64,000 nucleotides of DNA from an uncultured Cellulophaga sp. (GCA_947492955.1 CANLOV010000007.1:62001-126000), one strand, 5' to 3'. Positions 52,615 to 61,536 are shown, numbered from the stretch's first letter. A program made the numbers and translations. Notes: a model not told the origin generated them from the letters alone.

Positions 52615-54855
52615 TTATTGTTCTAATTTAGAATGATTATACAACGAGAATATACATTGATTGGAATATAATTCATTTTCATTTTTTACAGGACTTTCAT
52701 ATAAAGTCATTGACTCTTCTAATATAAATTTATCTCTTGCTTTAATAGTTTCTAAAAACATACATATACTACTGTAATTTTTTAAATTTATTACTAGTGT
52801 ATTTTCTCCTTCTATTAATTGTATTATCTCTGGTAAATTATTTTTTTTCCGCCATTTAAAAATAGAAAACAATAATTTATTTTTATCATTTATACACTTT
52901 AAAAATGATTTTATATCTTCTTTATTAAAATTCCATCTTGCTTTACTTAAAATACAATCTTTATATTCTATTCGAGGTAAAAAAGAATATAAGTTGAATT
53001 CTTTTGCCCATTGAAAACCAAAACCTAATTCATTTTGTAATTGCAAATCGCATAAAAAATGATATACAGGTAAGGAATTAAAACTATAATCATGAGCATT
53101 AGAAAGTTTTGGTTTAATTCTCTTTTTAAATTTTTCTGAATAAAGAATAATGGTATTGTCTTCTACAGAAACAAGTATATCTTCTAATGCAATTTGATGC
53201 TCTAACGATAAATTTGACTTTCCGAGATATTGAATTTCATAATCACTAAGTTTTGGTCTTCTTAATATGTTCCCTATACGAGATTCTGGTAAATGAATAA
53301 TTTCTGCTATTATATATTCAGAATTCATTTCCTCTTCTTTTTTTACAACATTTGATAATAGTTTATCTATCTCTACACTTCCATGTCCAAATCTACCAAG
53401 AAGTTTAGTAGCATGTGGGCTACAATAATCCATAAATACTTTTTCTTTTCCATTATCTAATATTATTTCAGTGAGTATAGATAATGTATCTGGCGCATGA
53501 GTCCAGTCTGAATTTAAATTTGGAAAATCAGCATCTTTTAATGTAATAGTATTTAAATTTTTTTTTAGGCATTCTTCTATTTTTTTCTGTAATATTCTTT
53601 TAAATGCTATATCTTCAATATTGTTCTTAAAACCTTCATTTGACTCATTAGGAAATATTACATCATCTAAAAAAGGTGTATCTTCCAAAGAATTAGAATT
53701 TTGTATATATCCAATTCCTGATTCTACATCTAGTAATTGTAATAATGATACCCTTTCTCTTTCGTAGCGTTTTACAAAAGCTAATTTAAATTGTTCTAAG
53801 TTTTGATTTTTTTCTTGTTTTCCTATTTTATTTAAAAAAATAGACCCTTGCTTTATTTTTTCTATAATATTCTTATCAATAGTATTTTTGTTAAATGAGC
53901 TAAATGTATCTGTTTGCAAAAGATATTTTTCTTCATAAAAATCTCCTATTATTGAAATGAATTCTTTTATTGGCTGGTATTCCAACAAAGTATTTCCTAT
54001 TTTTAAATCTACTTTTTTTAAGAAAGATTGTAATTCATTTATAATTTCTAATTCTTTATCAACATTTAAAATAGAAGATAGTTTTAATTTAATATTTTCT
54101 AAAAAATCTCTCCCTGATACCGTTGGCTCAATATCACTAACTAAAATTTGATTTTCTATTAATTCGCTTATAAAACTATTAGCATCATCTCTTTCTATAT
54201 TTTCATTTTCTAATATATTAATAAAACCATCTATAGTATTTCCTTTCTTCGCATTAATGATAATTTTCTCAAGATATTTGGAATGAGTGACTGATTCTAA
54301 TGTATACACTCGTTTTTTATTTTCTAAATAATATTCGACATAGCGATAACGATTTCCAATTCTATATAACGAAGAATTGGAATAAAATAAAAGTTGTTTT
54401 TTAATGTGCGGTTTATTTTTAAGATAATTGGAAAAATTCACTAAAAAATGCATGTCATAATGCGTTTTTTTTTGAAACTCATCTTTGGTAAATAGTTCAA
54501 TTTTTGTATCATTATCTATAAACCCACTACCTATTGTTGAAAATAAACCAAAAGGTGTACAACGAGTTGACATTCTTGTAATATACTTAAGTAATGATAA
54601 CTTTATTCGTTTTTCTTTCTTTACATCATTAAACTCACCTTTTTTCCATTTTATTAATTGAATATACAATTCAGGTGAAGCTAAAAATATAGCTTCAGAA
54701 ATAAGAGGGTTATTTAATTGTTTTTTAAATTCAAAATCTAATATTTCACTAGTAGCAGTAAACGTTTTATAAAAGTCTAATGATAATATTGGAGTTCTTA
54801 TACAATAAGTATCAAAAAAAGTATAGGGAAATTTAATTCCCTCATAAATATTCAT
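52615..54855 (-). CDS. lanB: Lantibiotic dehydratase N-domain (LanB, split type)
   Basis: The 746-residue protein covers the Lant_dehydr_N glutamylation domain only. Blocks include K-Y-I-T-R-M-S-T-R-C-T-P-F-G-L-F-S near residue 92-108, H-Y-D-M-H-F-L near 150, and P-R-I-E-Y-K-D-C-I-L-S-K-A-R-W near 640. It uses glutamyl-tRNA to glutamylate Ser/Thr of the precursor. It is the first gene of the minus-strand biosynthesis operon, and its composition is extremely AT-rich. No LanC cyclase gene follows or precedes it anywhere in the element. Confidence 0.92.
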   Translation of the reverse strand: MNIYEGIKFPYTFFDTYCIRTPILSLDFYKTFTATSEILDFEFKKQLNNPLISEAIFLASPELYIQLIKWKKGEFNDVKKEKRIKLSLLKYITRMSTRCTPFGLFSTIGSGFIDNDTKIELFTKDEFQKKTHYDMHFLVNFSNYLKNKPHIKKQLLFYSNSSLYRIGNRYRYVEYYLENKKRVYTLESVTHSKYLEKIIINAKKGNTIDGFINILENENIERDDANSFISELIENQILVSDIEPTVSGRDFLENIKLKLSSILNVDKELEIINELQSFLKKVDLKIGNTLLEYQPIKEFISIIGDFYEEKYLLQTDTFSSFNKNTIDKNIIEKIKQGSIFLNKIGKQEKNQNLEQFKLAFVKRYERERVSLLQLLDVESGIGYIQNSNSLEDTPFLDDVIFPNESNEGFKNNIEDIAFKRILQKKIEECLKKNLNTITLKDADFPNLNSDWTHAPDTLSILTEIILDNGKEKVFMDYCSPHATKLLGRFGHGSVEIDKLLSNVVKKEEEMNSEYIIAEIIHLPESRIGNILRRPKLSDYEIQYLGKSNLSLEHQIALEDILVSVEDNTIILYSEKFKKRIKPKLSNAHDYSFNSLPVYHFLCDLQLQNELGFGFQWAKEFNLYSFLPRIEYKDCILSKARWNFNKEDIKSFLKCINDKNKLLFSIFKWRKKNNLPEIIQLIEGENTLVINLKNYSSICMFLETIKARDKFILEESMTLYESPVKNENELYSNQCIFSLYNHSKLEQ

Positions 54856-54881
54856 ACAACTTGGTTACTATTGGTTAGTAT

Positions 54882-54889
54882 CAAATATA
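54882..54889 (-). promoter_or_regulatory. lanB promoter -7 box
   Basis: Minus-strand TATATTTG is an exact TAnnTTTG match, 27 bp before the lanB ATG. No -33 TTG is visible, which suggests dependence on an activator bound at the upstream palindromes. Confidence 0.55.
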
Positions 54890-54943
54890 ATATTTAATAT
54901 ATATATCACTATACATGTAAGATAAGAAAACAGTTGTTTTAGG

Positions 54944-54986
54944 ACTCTATATTCATGAATATAGAGTATTAAATTCATGAATATAG
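54944..54986. promoter_or_regulatory. Tandem palindromic operators before lanB
   Basis: Site 1 (54944-54967) is a perfect 24 bp palindrome with CTATATTCATGAATATAG at its heart. Site 2 (54969-54986) repeats ATTCATGAAT with TAG on one side. The centres are 22 bp apart, about two helical turns, and 100 and 122 bp before the lanB ATG. The rest of 54987-55283 holds AT-rich sequence with two weak inverted repeats (AAAACCAG/CTGGTTTT near 55066-55101; GAGGGGA/TCCCC near 55112-55146) and no reading frame. Confidence 0.65.
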
Positions 54987-55283
54987 ATATATAGCTCTTG
55001 AAATAAAAGAATTACCTCTCCATATTTACACTAATCAAAATATATCAAATTATTTTAATTAGTCACAAAACCAGGGAAATTAAATTTTACTGGTTTTAGT
55101 TAAAATATCAATGAGGGGAACTCTTTTAGTTTGAAAGAAAATCCCCTGAAATTAGAAAAACAAAATCTCTAAATATTGTTAAACCATTTAATCCATTGCC
55201 TATGTAAAATACACAAATAACGAGTAACAGGGGATAATATATGATATCCAAAAAATCTTAATTATTAACACAAATTTATTAAA

Positions 55284-55901
55284 ATGAAACTTAAATTTAA
55301 ATCATACCTATTTTATTTAGTAGGTATAATAATTTTATTCCAATCTTGTTCAACTGATTTTCCCATACCTCCTAAAATTGAAAAATGTGATTATACTTTA
55401 AAAAAAAATATCACAGTAAATAATATTGAGTTAAAAGCCCCATCATCAATGAGTAGCTTTTATTATGGGCAACTACCTAGTGATCGTATTTTTAGAGATT
55501 TACTGCACCCTTTATGGCAAGGTGATTTTGGTGGTACAAACAAAGCACAAATAGATGGTACACTTAAATCTAGTGGAAAAAATTGCACTGGAGATAACAC
55601 ATACAAATATTTTGCAGGAAATAGCCGAATAGGTCAATATTTTTTGAATCTAGACCTTCCTAAAGATGTTCCGTTTATGGGAACTGCTACAATGACTATT
55701 AGGTCAGATGACTACAAAAGCTCTAATGACCCCCTTTTAGCAGAGTATGTTATATGGACAGGATCAGGAAATGACCCTGAAACTTTAGGTATTTCTGGTA
55801 CTATAACTGGGGTAAAAAAAATGTACAGACCTAATACAAACAAACTTGTATCTGCTAGCAAACAGCTAATAATAGGTGGAAAACTAATTAATTTACCTTA
55901 A
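55284..55901 (+). CDS. Unknown lipoprotein of the lan-adjacent operon (1)
   Basis: The 205-residue lipoprotein has a lipobox in L-F-Q-S-C-S-T-D (Cys22). The mature part is rich in Gly, Asn and Ser with predicted beta structure, for example Y-F-A-G-N-S-R-I-G-Q-Y-F-L-N-L-D-L-P. I recognise no family. It opens a plus-strand series of envelope-protein genes divergent from lanB. It could serve self-protection or surface display, which is position-based inference only. Confidence 0.75.
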   Translation: MKLKFKSYLFYLVGIIILFQSCSTDFPIPPKIEKCDYTLKKNITVNNIELKAPSSMSSFYYGQLPSDRIFRDLLHPLWQGDFGGTNKAQIDGTLKSSGKNCTGDNTYKYFAGNSRIGQYFLNLDLPKDVPFMGTATMTIRSDDYKSSNDPLLAEYVIWTGSGNDPETLGISGTITGVKKMYRPNTNKLVSASKQLIIGGKLINLP

Positions 55902-55923
55902 ATAATAATTAAACAAAAATAAA

Positions 55924-56769
55924 ATGAGAAAAAATATTTTTCTTCTGATAATGTCTATAACTATAGTCATATCAGTTTCTTCATGTAATAGTGATAAAGA
56001 TGAACAACAATTAGAAATTTCACAATCAGAAATTCCAAATAAAAAAGAATCATCCTATAGTTTGTTAGATTATACGCCAAATATATACTATAACTTTTTA
56101 AAAAAAACAGATAACACGGTTGGTTTTAGTTCTCTAAAACCAGGTCCTTTACAAAGTTTTAGTGTTGTTCAAAATTCAAATATTTCTGACAATATAAACA
56201 AAGGAAATTTGGTTATAAATTCACTAAGTTTAACAAACAAGAATGGGACATCTAAAATAAATAAGAATAATGCGGATAACATATTTGGTAAAACAATGAA
56301 AATAACTGTTAACAGTAAAAAAGGAACAACTTTTAAAGATGGTAGTACAAATAAAGAAGTGGAAATGTACGTTCCTGAACAACTTGAGATTTCTAGTCCA
56401 AAAATTTCAACAGAAGAGGAATTAATGCCAATTTGTTTTTATGAAGATTTTGTCCTGGAATGGAATGCTGATCCAAAAAATAAAGAAGGCTTAGTTGTGA
56501 TTGCAGAATATAATGGACTAAGTGCTGTACCTTCTGAAAATAAAAACATCCATATTGTTAATACTGATGTTATAAAAAATGACAATGGTAGAACTATTTT
56601 GAACAATAATATTTGGGATGGAATACCTAACTCAGGAATAGTAAATATTACTTTGTTAAGAGGCAATGTTAAAATTGAGAATATAGATGAAGAAAATTAT
56701 AAATTTTTCGCCGAAGCACATGTTGTACTTCCTATAATTTTAATAAAAGATCTTGCTATTGTGGAATAA
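55924..56769 (+). CDS. Unknown lipoprotein of the lan-adjacent operon (2)
   Basis: The 281-residue lipoprotein has a lipobox in V-S-S-C-N-S-D (Cys21). It starts 22 nt after the previous gene. The body is beta-rich with no recognised domain; notable stretches are F-V-L-E-W-N-A-D-P-K-N-K-E-G and A-E-A-H-V-V-L-P-I-I-L. It resembles no catalytic family and may be an adhesin-like or immunity component. A 28 bp palindrome follows. Confidence 0.75.
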   Translation: MRKNIFLLIMSITIVISVSSCNSDKDEQQLEISQSEIPNKKESSYSLLDYTPNIYYNFLKKTDNTVGFSSLKPGPLQSFSVVQNSNISDNINKGNLVINSLSLTNKNGTSKINKNNADNIFGKTMKITVNSKKGTTFKDGSTNKEVEMYVPEQLEISSPKISTEEELMPICFYEDFVLEWNADPKNKEGLVVIAEYNGLSAVPSENKNIHIVNTDVIKNDNGRTILNNNIWDGIPNSGIVNITLLRGNVKIENIDEENYKFFAEAHVVLPIILIKDLAIVE

Positions 56770-56787
56770 TTATTGATTAAATTAAAA

Positions 56788-56815
56788 AAGGGAGGTAAAA
56801 TATTTTACCTCCCTT
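56788..56815. terminator. Palindromic terminator between lipoprotein and HExxH genes
   Basis: AAGGGAGGTAAAAT and ATTTTACCTCCCTT form a perfect 28 bp palindrome preceded by A6. It probably ends the two-lipoprotein transcript, with partial read-through to the gene 12 nt downstream. Confidence 0.7.
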
Positions 56816-56827
56816 AAACATAAACAT

Positions 56828-57667
56828 ATGAAATATCTTTTTTTAGTAATTACTTTACCTTTTTTTTTATATACTAATGCACAGCATAATGATAGTCAAG
56901 CGGCTGTATATAATGTTTTATCTAGCAGTATTATTGGAGGAATTGGAGCTATCATTAATAAATCTTCTGACCAAAAAATAGGTAAAGTCTTTATAAAAGG
57001 AGTTTATCAAGGTGCTATAGGGGGTTACGTAGTTTTTGAAAGTAAGCGAGTCTTAAGAGAGTTTACAAAGACTAATAACTATGGATATATATGGCCTTCA
57101 AAAGTATTAAATTCTATTGGAAATTCCATGGTTTACAACGCAGCTTCAAATCGTAATTTATGGGAACGATGGCATATTAATATTGGTTTTAACCATCTAG
57201 AATATGACTTTAAAAGAGACAAAAAATTAAGGTATAGAATTTTACCGTTATCGTTTAGTCGTACAATTCAAGGATTTACTAAAGGAACATTAGATGTTCA
57301 AAGAAGTTTTGCTTCTGGGCATTTTATTTTCAAAGAAAAATATAGTAATCAAGATTATTACGGGCGTGCAATGGCTAATTCAGTTTTATATGTGGACCTT
57401 CTAAGAGGTAATAGTTTAACAAGTATATTAACTCATGAATTAATACATTCTTATCAGTATGAGCAAAGTTTTGTACTTAATTGTTATTTAGACAAACCTA
57501 TTTCTAAATTAGAAAAAAGAAGTAGTTTCGTAAAAAACTACAACAAAATATTTTACACCGATTTTAATCATATTCTAAATAGTGGAATATATGGCATTCA
57601 TGATATATTTGATATTGAAAGAAAAAACCAATATTATGAAAATGAAGCGGATTATTTTATGAGATGA
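56828..57667 (+). CDS. Secreted HExxH putative metalloprotease-like protein
   Basis: The 279-residue protein has a signal peptide (about 1-18, ending L-Y-T-N-A-Q) and Gly-rich segments (S-S-I-I-G-G-I-G-A-I-I; G-A-I-G-G-Y-V-V-F). A zinc-protease-like motif L-T-H-E-L-I-H-S-Y-Q-Y-E (HExxH) lies near residue 206-217. A possible third ligand is E-N-E-A-D-Y-F near the C-terminus, an E-x-x-x-D pattern seen in gluzincins. No family is recognised, and hydrolysis is not proven. It could process or degrade exported peptide, or be a membrane-associated structural protein. Confidence 0.7.
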   Translation: MKYLFLVITLPFFLYTNAQHNDSQAAVYNVLSSSIIGGIGAIINKSSDQKIGKVFIKGVYQGAIGGYVVFESKRVLREFTKTNNYGYIWPSKVLNSIGNSMVYNAASNRNLWERWHINIGFNHLEYDFKRDKKLRYRILPLSFSRTIQGFTKGTLDVQRSFASGHFIFKEKYSNQDYYGRAMANSVLYVDLLRGNSLTSILTHELIHSYQYEQSFVLNCYLDKPISKLEKRSSFVKNYNKIFYTDFNHILNSGIYGIHDIFDIERKNQYYENEADYFMR

Positions 57668-57718
57668 AATTTTTATACAACAAACATAACTGTAATAAAA
57701 ATCAATAAACATAACAGC

Positions 57719-58201
57719 ATGAAAAAATTAATATTTATTATAATTATTACAGCTTTACTTGGTTATGGTTGTACTATAGAAGATGACCCAATATCAGATG
57801 AAAACTTAATTTTAGGTAAATGGTCTGGTAATTGGGAATATACTGTTTATGAAGATGGAAGAGAAGAATTTATTAATTCTGAGATATGTAAAATAAATCA
57901 TATTTATGAATTTAAGGAAGATGGTAGTTTTTATTTACTAGACTTTGTTCAAAATGGTGTAGATAGCTGTACTGAAAACACTATAACTGAACCTATTGGT
58001 TCTTGGGAACGCATTTCTAATGGAAAATATAAATTAACATTAATTTCCAGCGAAGATGGTTCTGATATAATTATAGCTCCTTATTTAATTGAATTCCCTG
58101 GACCAAACTCAATGCATATACGGTTTAATGAAAAGGAAGAAAATTTACCTGAAGGAAGTTTATATACTTATATGAGTTTTATAAAATCTGAATTAGAATA
58201 A
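57719..58201 (+). CDS. Lipocalin-like lipoprotein
   Basis: The 160-residue lipoprotein has a lipobox in L-G-Y-G-C-T-I-E (Cys18) and a lipocalin-like opening I-L-G-K-W-S-G-N-W-E-Y, then F-K-E-D-G-S-F-Y-L-L and G-S-W-E-R-I-S-N-G-K-Y-K-L. Such small lipoproteins bind hydrophobic ligands or shield the envelope. Near a lanthipeptide cluster an immunity role is plausible but not shown. Confidence 0.7.
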   Translation: MKKLIFIIIITALLGYGCTIEDDPISDENLILGKWSGNWEYTVYEDGREEFINSEICKINHIYEFKEDGSFYLLDFVQNGVDSCTENTITEPIGSWERISNGKYKLTLISSEDGSDIIIAPYLIEFPGPNSMHIRFNEKEENLPEGSLYTYMSFIKSELE

Positions 58202-58217
58202 TTTTTTAATACATGAA

Positions 58218-58412
58218 ATGATAAATATTTTAAAGTTATTTATCGTTTTATATTTTTCTATACTTTTAATAAGTATAGTGGCTGCTAGTTTTTTATTTTC
58301 TAATATAACTTTTACAGAATCTATTATACTACATAAAAATCTTTTTTGGATATATACACCTATTGCTTTTATAGCTGCAATCGTTATTAAATATTTATTG
58401 AATAAAATCTAA
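58218..58412 (+). CDS. Small two-helix membrane protein
   Basis: The 64-residue protein consists almost entirely of two hydrophobic helices (L-F-I-V-L-Y-F-S-I-L-L-I-S-I-V-A-A and I-Y-T-P-I-A-F-I-A-A-I-V-I-K-Y). It lies 16 nt after the lipocalin-like gene, and its ATG is preceded by AT-rich sequence. Small membrane proteins of this size serve as bacteriocin immunity proteins in other systems; here that is inference from position. It converges on the coupling-protein gene. Confidence 0.6.
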   Translation: MINILKLFIVLYFSILLISIVAASFLFSNITFTESIILHKNLFWIYTPIAFIAAIVIKYLLNKI

Positions 58413-58428
58413 TTTTAATAAATGATTA

Positions 58429-59871
58429 TCACAAACTAAATATAGATTTAACCTCTTTATAAATACGCTCAAAATTAGCTTCCAAATCATCATTTGTATA
58501 TACTCTTGTTTGCTTTGGAAGTTTCTTTTCTATTTTCTGTAATTTAAATTGTACTTTTTTATCCTTGCCATCTGCAAACGTAATAAACTCACCTTGTTTT
58601 AATCTAAAGAAAACATCTGCTCTTTGTTTAGAAACCTCTTTTTCTCCTTTAGTTACTCTAGTATCAAAATTGAGATTAAAACCTTTATTAACACTTATGG
58701 TTTTCTTTTTTACAATTTCAAAGAAACGTTCATAATATTTTGCAGTATCGGGGTCATTCACCTTTCCAAAAAACTGATAAGATAAATTGCTTAGAATAGC
58801 TTTGCTAGCCTTATCTCCATACATCATATCATTCTGAATTTTGTCTTGCATCACATAAACCGTTGCAATATTATAACTCCGTAAAGTGGCAGGAATACGG
58901 TGCATATTCAATAGACGAATAGTTGGCGCTTCTTCCATTAGTAAAAAAGAGGAATTAGAATTACGTACACTCATTTGTTTGGTAATGGTATGAATTATAG
59001 TTGCTATAATGGGTGCATATGCAGTTTCATACTTTGGATTGTTTACAACAGAGATGATACTTGGTTTTTTTTGACTATTAATAGCTAAGGGCACTTCATC
59101 TGCAGATAACACCATAAAAATACTTTGGGTACTTATTTTCTTGAATGCATTTGCCAATGTGCTTTTAACACCAGCCGTTTGCCTATCGGAATCCTTGCCG
59201 CTTATAAATGCATCAGCCATTGCTCTAGACGTAGCATTTGTCTTTAGAAATGCAATGAGGCTATCGGTGTCTAAAAGTTGATAAATAGCTATCAAATGTG
59301 GTAAAGTACAGAACTGAGGATACGAAGTTTTTAATTTCCATATCAATCCTCCTATTAATCCTTCGGCAGCATCATTAAAAAATTTGGTAGTCCCTGTGCT
59401 TCCTGATTCTTTTTGTTCCAATAAATTTTCAATAAGTACACGAGATACTTCATTTACAATTTCCTCATTCTCCATATAACGAGGAGCAATAGGGTTTACC
59501 CGATTATAAATTGTATCAAAAGAAATAATAAAGAACGGAATATCATTAGCTTGAAATAATGGATATGCTATTTCTGTAATTTCAAAATTCTTATAGTCGT
59601 GTAGCACACCCGAAAAAGAGTGTTTACTAAAATGCTGCAATAAATTAAATACCACACTTTCTGTTTTTCCACTACCCGCAGATCCTATAATCGATACTCC
59701 ACGTTTAATATTATTAATTTGAAATTTCCCTTTATCAACTTTAAAATGAACTTGATACTTTTTATCAGAGATATCCATCTGTTCTTTATGGAAGAATACA
59801 TACACTATTATACCTACTATGAACAATGGAATTATAATAAATAGAATACTATGTGGTATAGACCAATTCAT
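58429..59871 (-). CDS. mobC: Conjugation coupling ATPase (TraG/VirD4-like, MobC)
   Basis: The 480-residue protein has an N-terminal membrane helix (about 8-28). Walker A is in G-S-A-G-S-G-K-T-E-S-V (about 62-72) and Walker B in F-L-L-M-E-E-A-P-T-I-R-L (about 304-315). It also has Q-E/Q-F-F-G-K-V-N-D-P-D-T-A-K-type TraM-binding blocks near 365. It delivers the relaxase-DNA complex to the transfer channel. It overlaps the relaxase gene by 4 nt. Confidence 0.9.
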   Translation of the reverse strand: MNWSIPHSILFIIIPLFIVGIIVYVFFHKEQMDISDKKYQVHFKVDKGKFQINNIKRGVSIIGSAGSGKTESVVFNLLQHFSKHSFSGVLHDYKNFEITEIAYPLFQANDIPFFIISFDTIYNRVNPIAPRYMENEEIVNEVSRVLIENLLEQKESGSTGTTKFFNDAAEGLIGGLIWKLKTSYPQFCTLPHLIAIYQLLDTDSLIAFLKTNATSRAMADAFISGKDSDRQTAGVKSTLANAFKKISTQSIFMVLSADEVPLAINSQKKPSIISVVNNPKYETAYAPIIATIIHTITKQMSVRNSNSSFLLMEEAPTIRLLNMHRIPATLRSYNIATVYVMQDKIQNDMMYGDKASKAILSNLSYQFFGKVNDPDTAKYYERFFEIVKKKTISVNKGFNLNFDTRVTKGEKEVSKQRADVFFRLKQGEFITFADGKDKKVQFKLQKIEKKLPKQTRVYTNDDLEANFERIYKEVKSIFSL

Positions 59872-60896
59872 ATTCCTATAGAACTTGATTTTATAGCTAC
59901 ATCTACTCCCCTTTTTAATCGCTTTATAGTTTTTATAACCAATTGTACTTTACTTGTTGGAATGTTCATCATAGGCACTCCCGATTTACCTAACATTTTA
60001 AAAGCAACAGCTTTTTCATTTGTTGGCAAACCCATTAAAACCGAAAAATACAGTTTTGGATTTTTGATAAAGTCTTTCTTAGCTTGGTAGGTTTCCGCAT
60101 AGTTCCGTTTATAGCCGAATTGTTTATCAAAGGTTTTTTCTGCTTTTTCAAAAAATCTATCTCTATCGAAACCACGCTTTACTTTTTTACCATTCATCAC
60201 AACTTCCGAAGCTTTGTATTTACTTCCTGGGGATAAACTCACAGAATTGGACGCATCTTTACGGCTCACAATGATATGTATATGACTTTGATTCCCTTCC
60301 TTCTCCATGCCTTGAACTATTAGTTTGCCGTTTTGTTGGTGTGGAGCTTCTTTTTCTAGTTGATTGATTTTCTGTTTTAACTTTGAAATATTTCCCTCTA
60401 GATTACCACTCTCAATTTTTCGGACATCCTGTTTTAGTTGGAGTATTTTTGTGGCATAGGGTTGATTCTCCTTTACTTGTATATCGGTTCCCTTGAACTT
60501 ACGTTGATGCTCAATTTTTGCATAGTATTTTATATCATGCATGGTTATTGGTTTTCCGTTGATTTCCCTATTGAATGAAGCAACATAGTCTTTCATCACT
60601 TCACGGGTGTAGGCTTTTAGGTCTTTACTATTATCTTGTAATCGTTTTAACTCATATTTGCTCGGACTTACAGTAATGGAATAAAATTTAGGTTCGGTCT
60701 TTTTTAGTTTTGCACCGTTTCCATCAATTTCTTTTACCACTTCTTTAGCAGGTATTTCATCACCATATTGATTGAAAAAGTGTTCCATATCCTGTTGCTC
60801 CAAACCCTGGTTTTCCTTCTCCAGATAATCCACATAATCAGATACACTTTGTGAGTAAGAGCCTCCTAATTTTTGTGGTGTGATGGTTACGTACAT
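59868..60896 (-). CDS. mobB: Relaxase MobB (DUF5712 type)
   Basis: The protein of about 342 residues starts best at ATG 60894-60896 (M-Y-V-T-I-T-P-Q-K-L-G-G-S-Y-S-Q-S-V), the usual start of this family; a longer frame would overlap the upstream gene. It has the HUH-like metal motif Q-S-H-I-H-I-I-V-S-R-K near residue 218-228 and conserved blocks F-Y-S-I-T-V-S-P-S-K-Y-E-L and Y-A-K-I-E-H-Q-R. It should nick oriT, probably in the gap 61306-61747, and pilot the strand. Confidence 0.88.
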   Translation of the reverse strand: MYVTITPQKLGGSYSQSVSDYVDYLEKENQGLEQQDMEHFFNQYGDEIPAKEVVKEIDGNGAKLKKTEPKFYSITVSPSKYELKRLQDNSKDLKAYTREVMKDYVASFNREINGKPITMHDIKYYAKIEHQRKFKGTDIQVKENQPYATKILQLKQDVRKIESGNLEGNISKLKQKINQLEKEAPHQQNGKLIVQGMEKEGNQSHIHIIVSRKDASNSVSLSPGSKYKASEVVMNGKKVKRGFDRDRFFEKAEKTFDKQFGYKRNYAETYQAKKDFIKNPKLYFSVLMGLPTNEKAVAFKMLGKSGVPMMNIPTSKVQLVIKTIKRLKRGVDVAIKSSSIGI

Positions 60897-60906
60897 GCGT
60901 TCAATT

Positions 60907-61305
60907 CTATAATTTATTATGATTGTTCTCCTTTTCACGAAAACAAACCTTTCCTTCTTCCTTTAAATTTTTCTTCTCCACCAATAGTGGTTTGTTTTTT
61001 GGTTCTACTTCTTGAAAAAGTGATTGCATCATAGCTACCGTTGGTTTGGTCTGGCTCTTTTCCATATCTCTTAAAATGGCTATAACGGCACTCACTCGTT
61101 TTTTAATTAAGTTTTCAAGAGTGTGCACAGTTGGACCAATGGACTCTTTTGGGGAAAGGTTATTGGTTTCAAAAAAGTCTAGCATCATCAGCAAAGTCAT
61201 GGAATTAGATGCTACCATTTTCTTGCTAAACTTTCTAAATTTTTGAGCAACCGAGTATTTAAAACTAATCGTCGTAAACTGCTCTTTTTTGTATCCGTTA
61301 TCCAT
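60907..61305 (-). CDS. Mobilisation accessory protein (BfmA/BtgA-like, MobA)
   Basis: The 132-residue basic protein has an N-terminal ribbon-helix-helix-like region (T-T-I-S-F-K-Y-S-V-A-Q-K-F-R-K-F-S) and a helical centre (L-E-N-L-I-K-K-R-V-S-A-V-I-A-I-L-R). It matches BfmA/BtgA-type accessory proteins that bind oriT next to the relaxase. It is the first mob gene, 10 nt before the relaxase start. Confidence 0.78.
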   Translation of the reverse strand: MDNGYKKEQFTTISFKYSVAQKFRKFSKKMVASNSMTLLMMLDFFETNNLSPKESIGPTVHTLENLIKKRVSAVIAILRDMEKSQTKPTVAMMQSLFQEVEPKNKPLLVEKKNLKEEGKVCFREKENNHNKL

Positions 61306-61361
61306 TTTTACTCTAAAAATTCCTTGATTTTATTGGGCTGATTTCGTTTTTACTCTAAAAA
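61305..61361. repeat. Direct repeats in the mob promoter region
   Basis: TTTTTACTCTAAAAA occurs at 61305-61319 and 61347-61361, 42 bp apart (about four helical turns). Each copy is itself an inverted repeat (TTTTTA-CTC-TAAAAA). The first overlaps the start of the MobA-like gene, so it may be an autoregulatory site. Confidence 0.6.
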
Positions 61362-61396
61362 CCAATCTAAATTCTTATTAATTCTGTGATTATATT

Positions 61397-61536
61397 TTTT
61401 TAAATAGCTCAAAAACAGCTATTTAAAAACAAGAATATCATTCAAACATCGAAACGCGTGTTACCCTCTTGCTTTTCGATTTCGTTCGCCCCAAGCGAAC
61501 AAAATTTTCAAACAACCTGACTAAAAAGTCGGTTGC
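61397..61536. other. Candidate oriT with three hairpins
   Basis: The 442 bp gap 61306-61747 contains an inverted repeat TTTTTAAATAGCT / AGCTATTTAAAAA (61397-61409 / 61417-61429), GTTCGC-CCCAA-GCGAAC (61485-61501), and CAACC(T)GACT / AGTCGGTTG (61514-61536) followed by a T-run. It lies just upstream of the mob genes, the usual oriT place. The nick site is not identified. Confidence 0.5.

Noticed and set aside
54944-54967. Insertion-sequence terminal repeat
   Set aside because: The palindrome recurs as single sites before promoters, with no transposase or target duplication.
55284-58412. Hidden LanC cyclase
   Set aside because: None of these genes has the zinc-binding His/Cys pattern or the ~400-residue length of LanC.
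60897-60938. Longer relaxase start at 60938
   Set aside because: It would overlap the MobA-like gene by 32 nt and adds residues not typical of the family; ATG 60896 fits.
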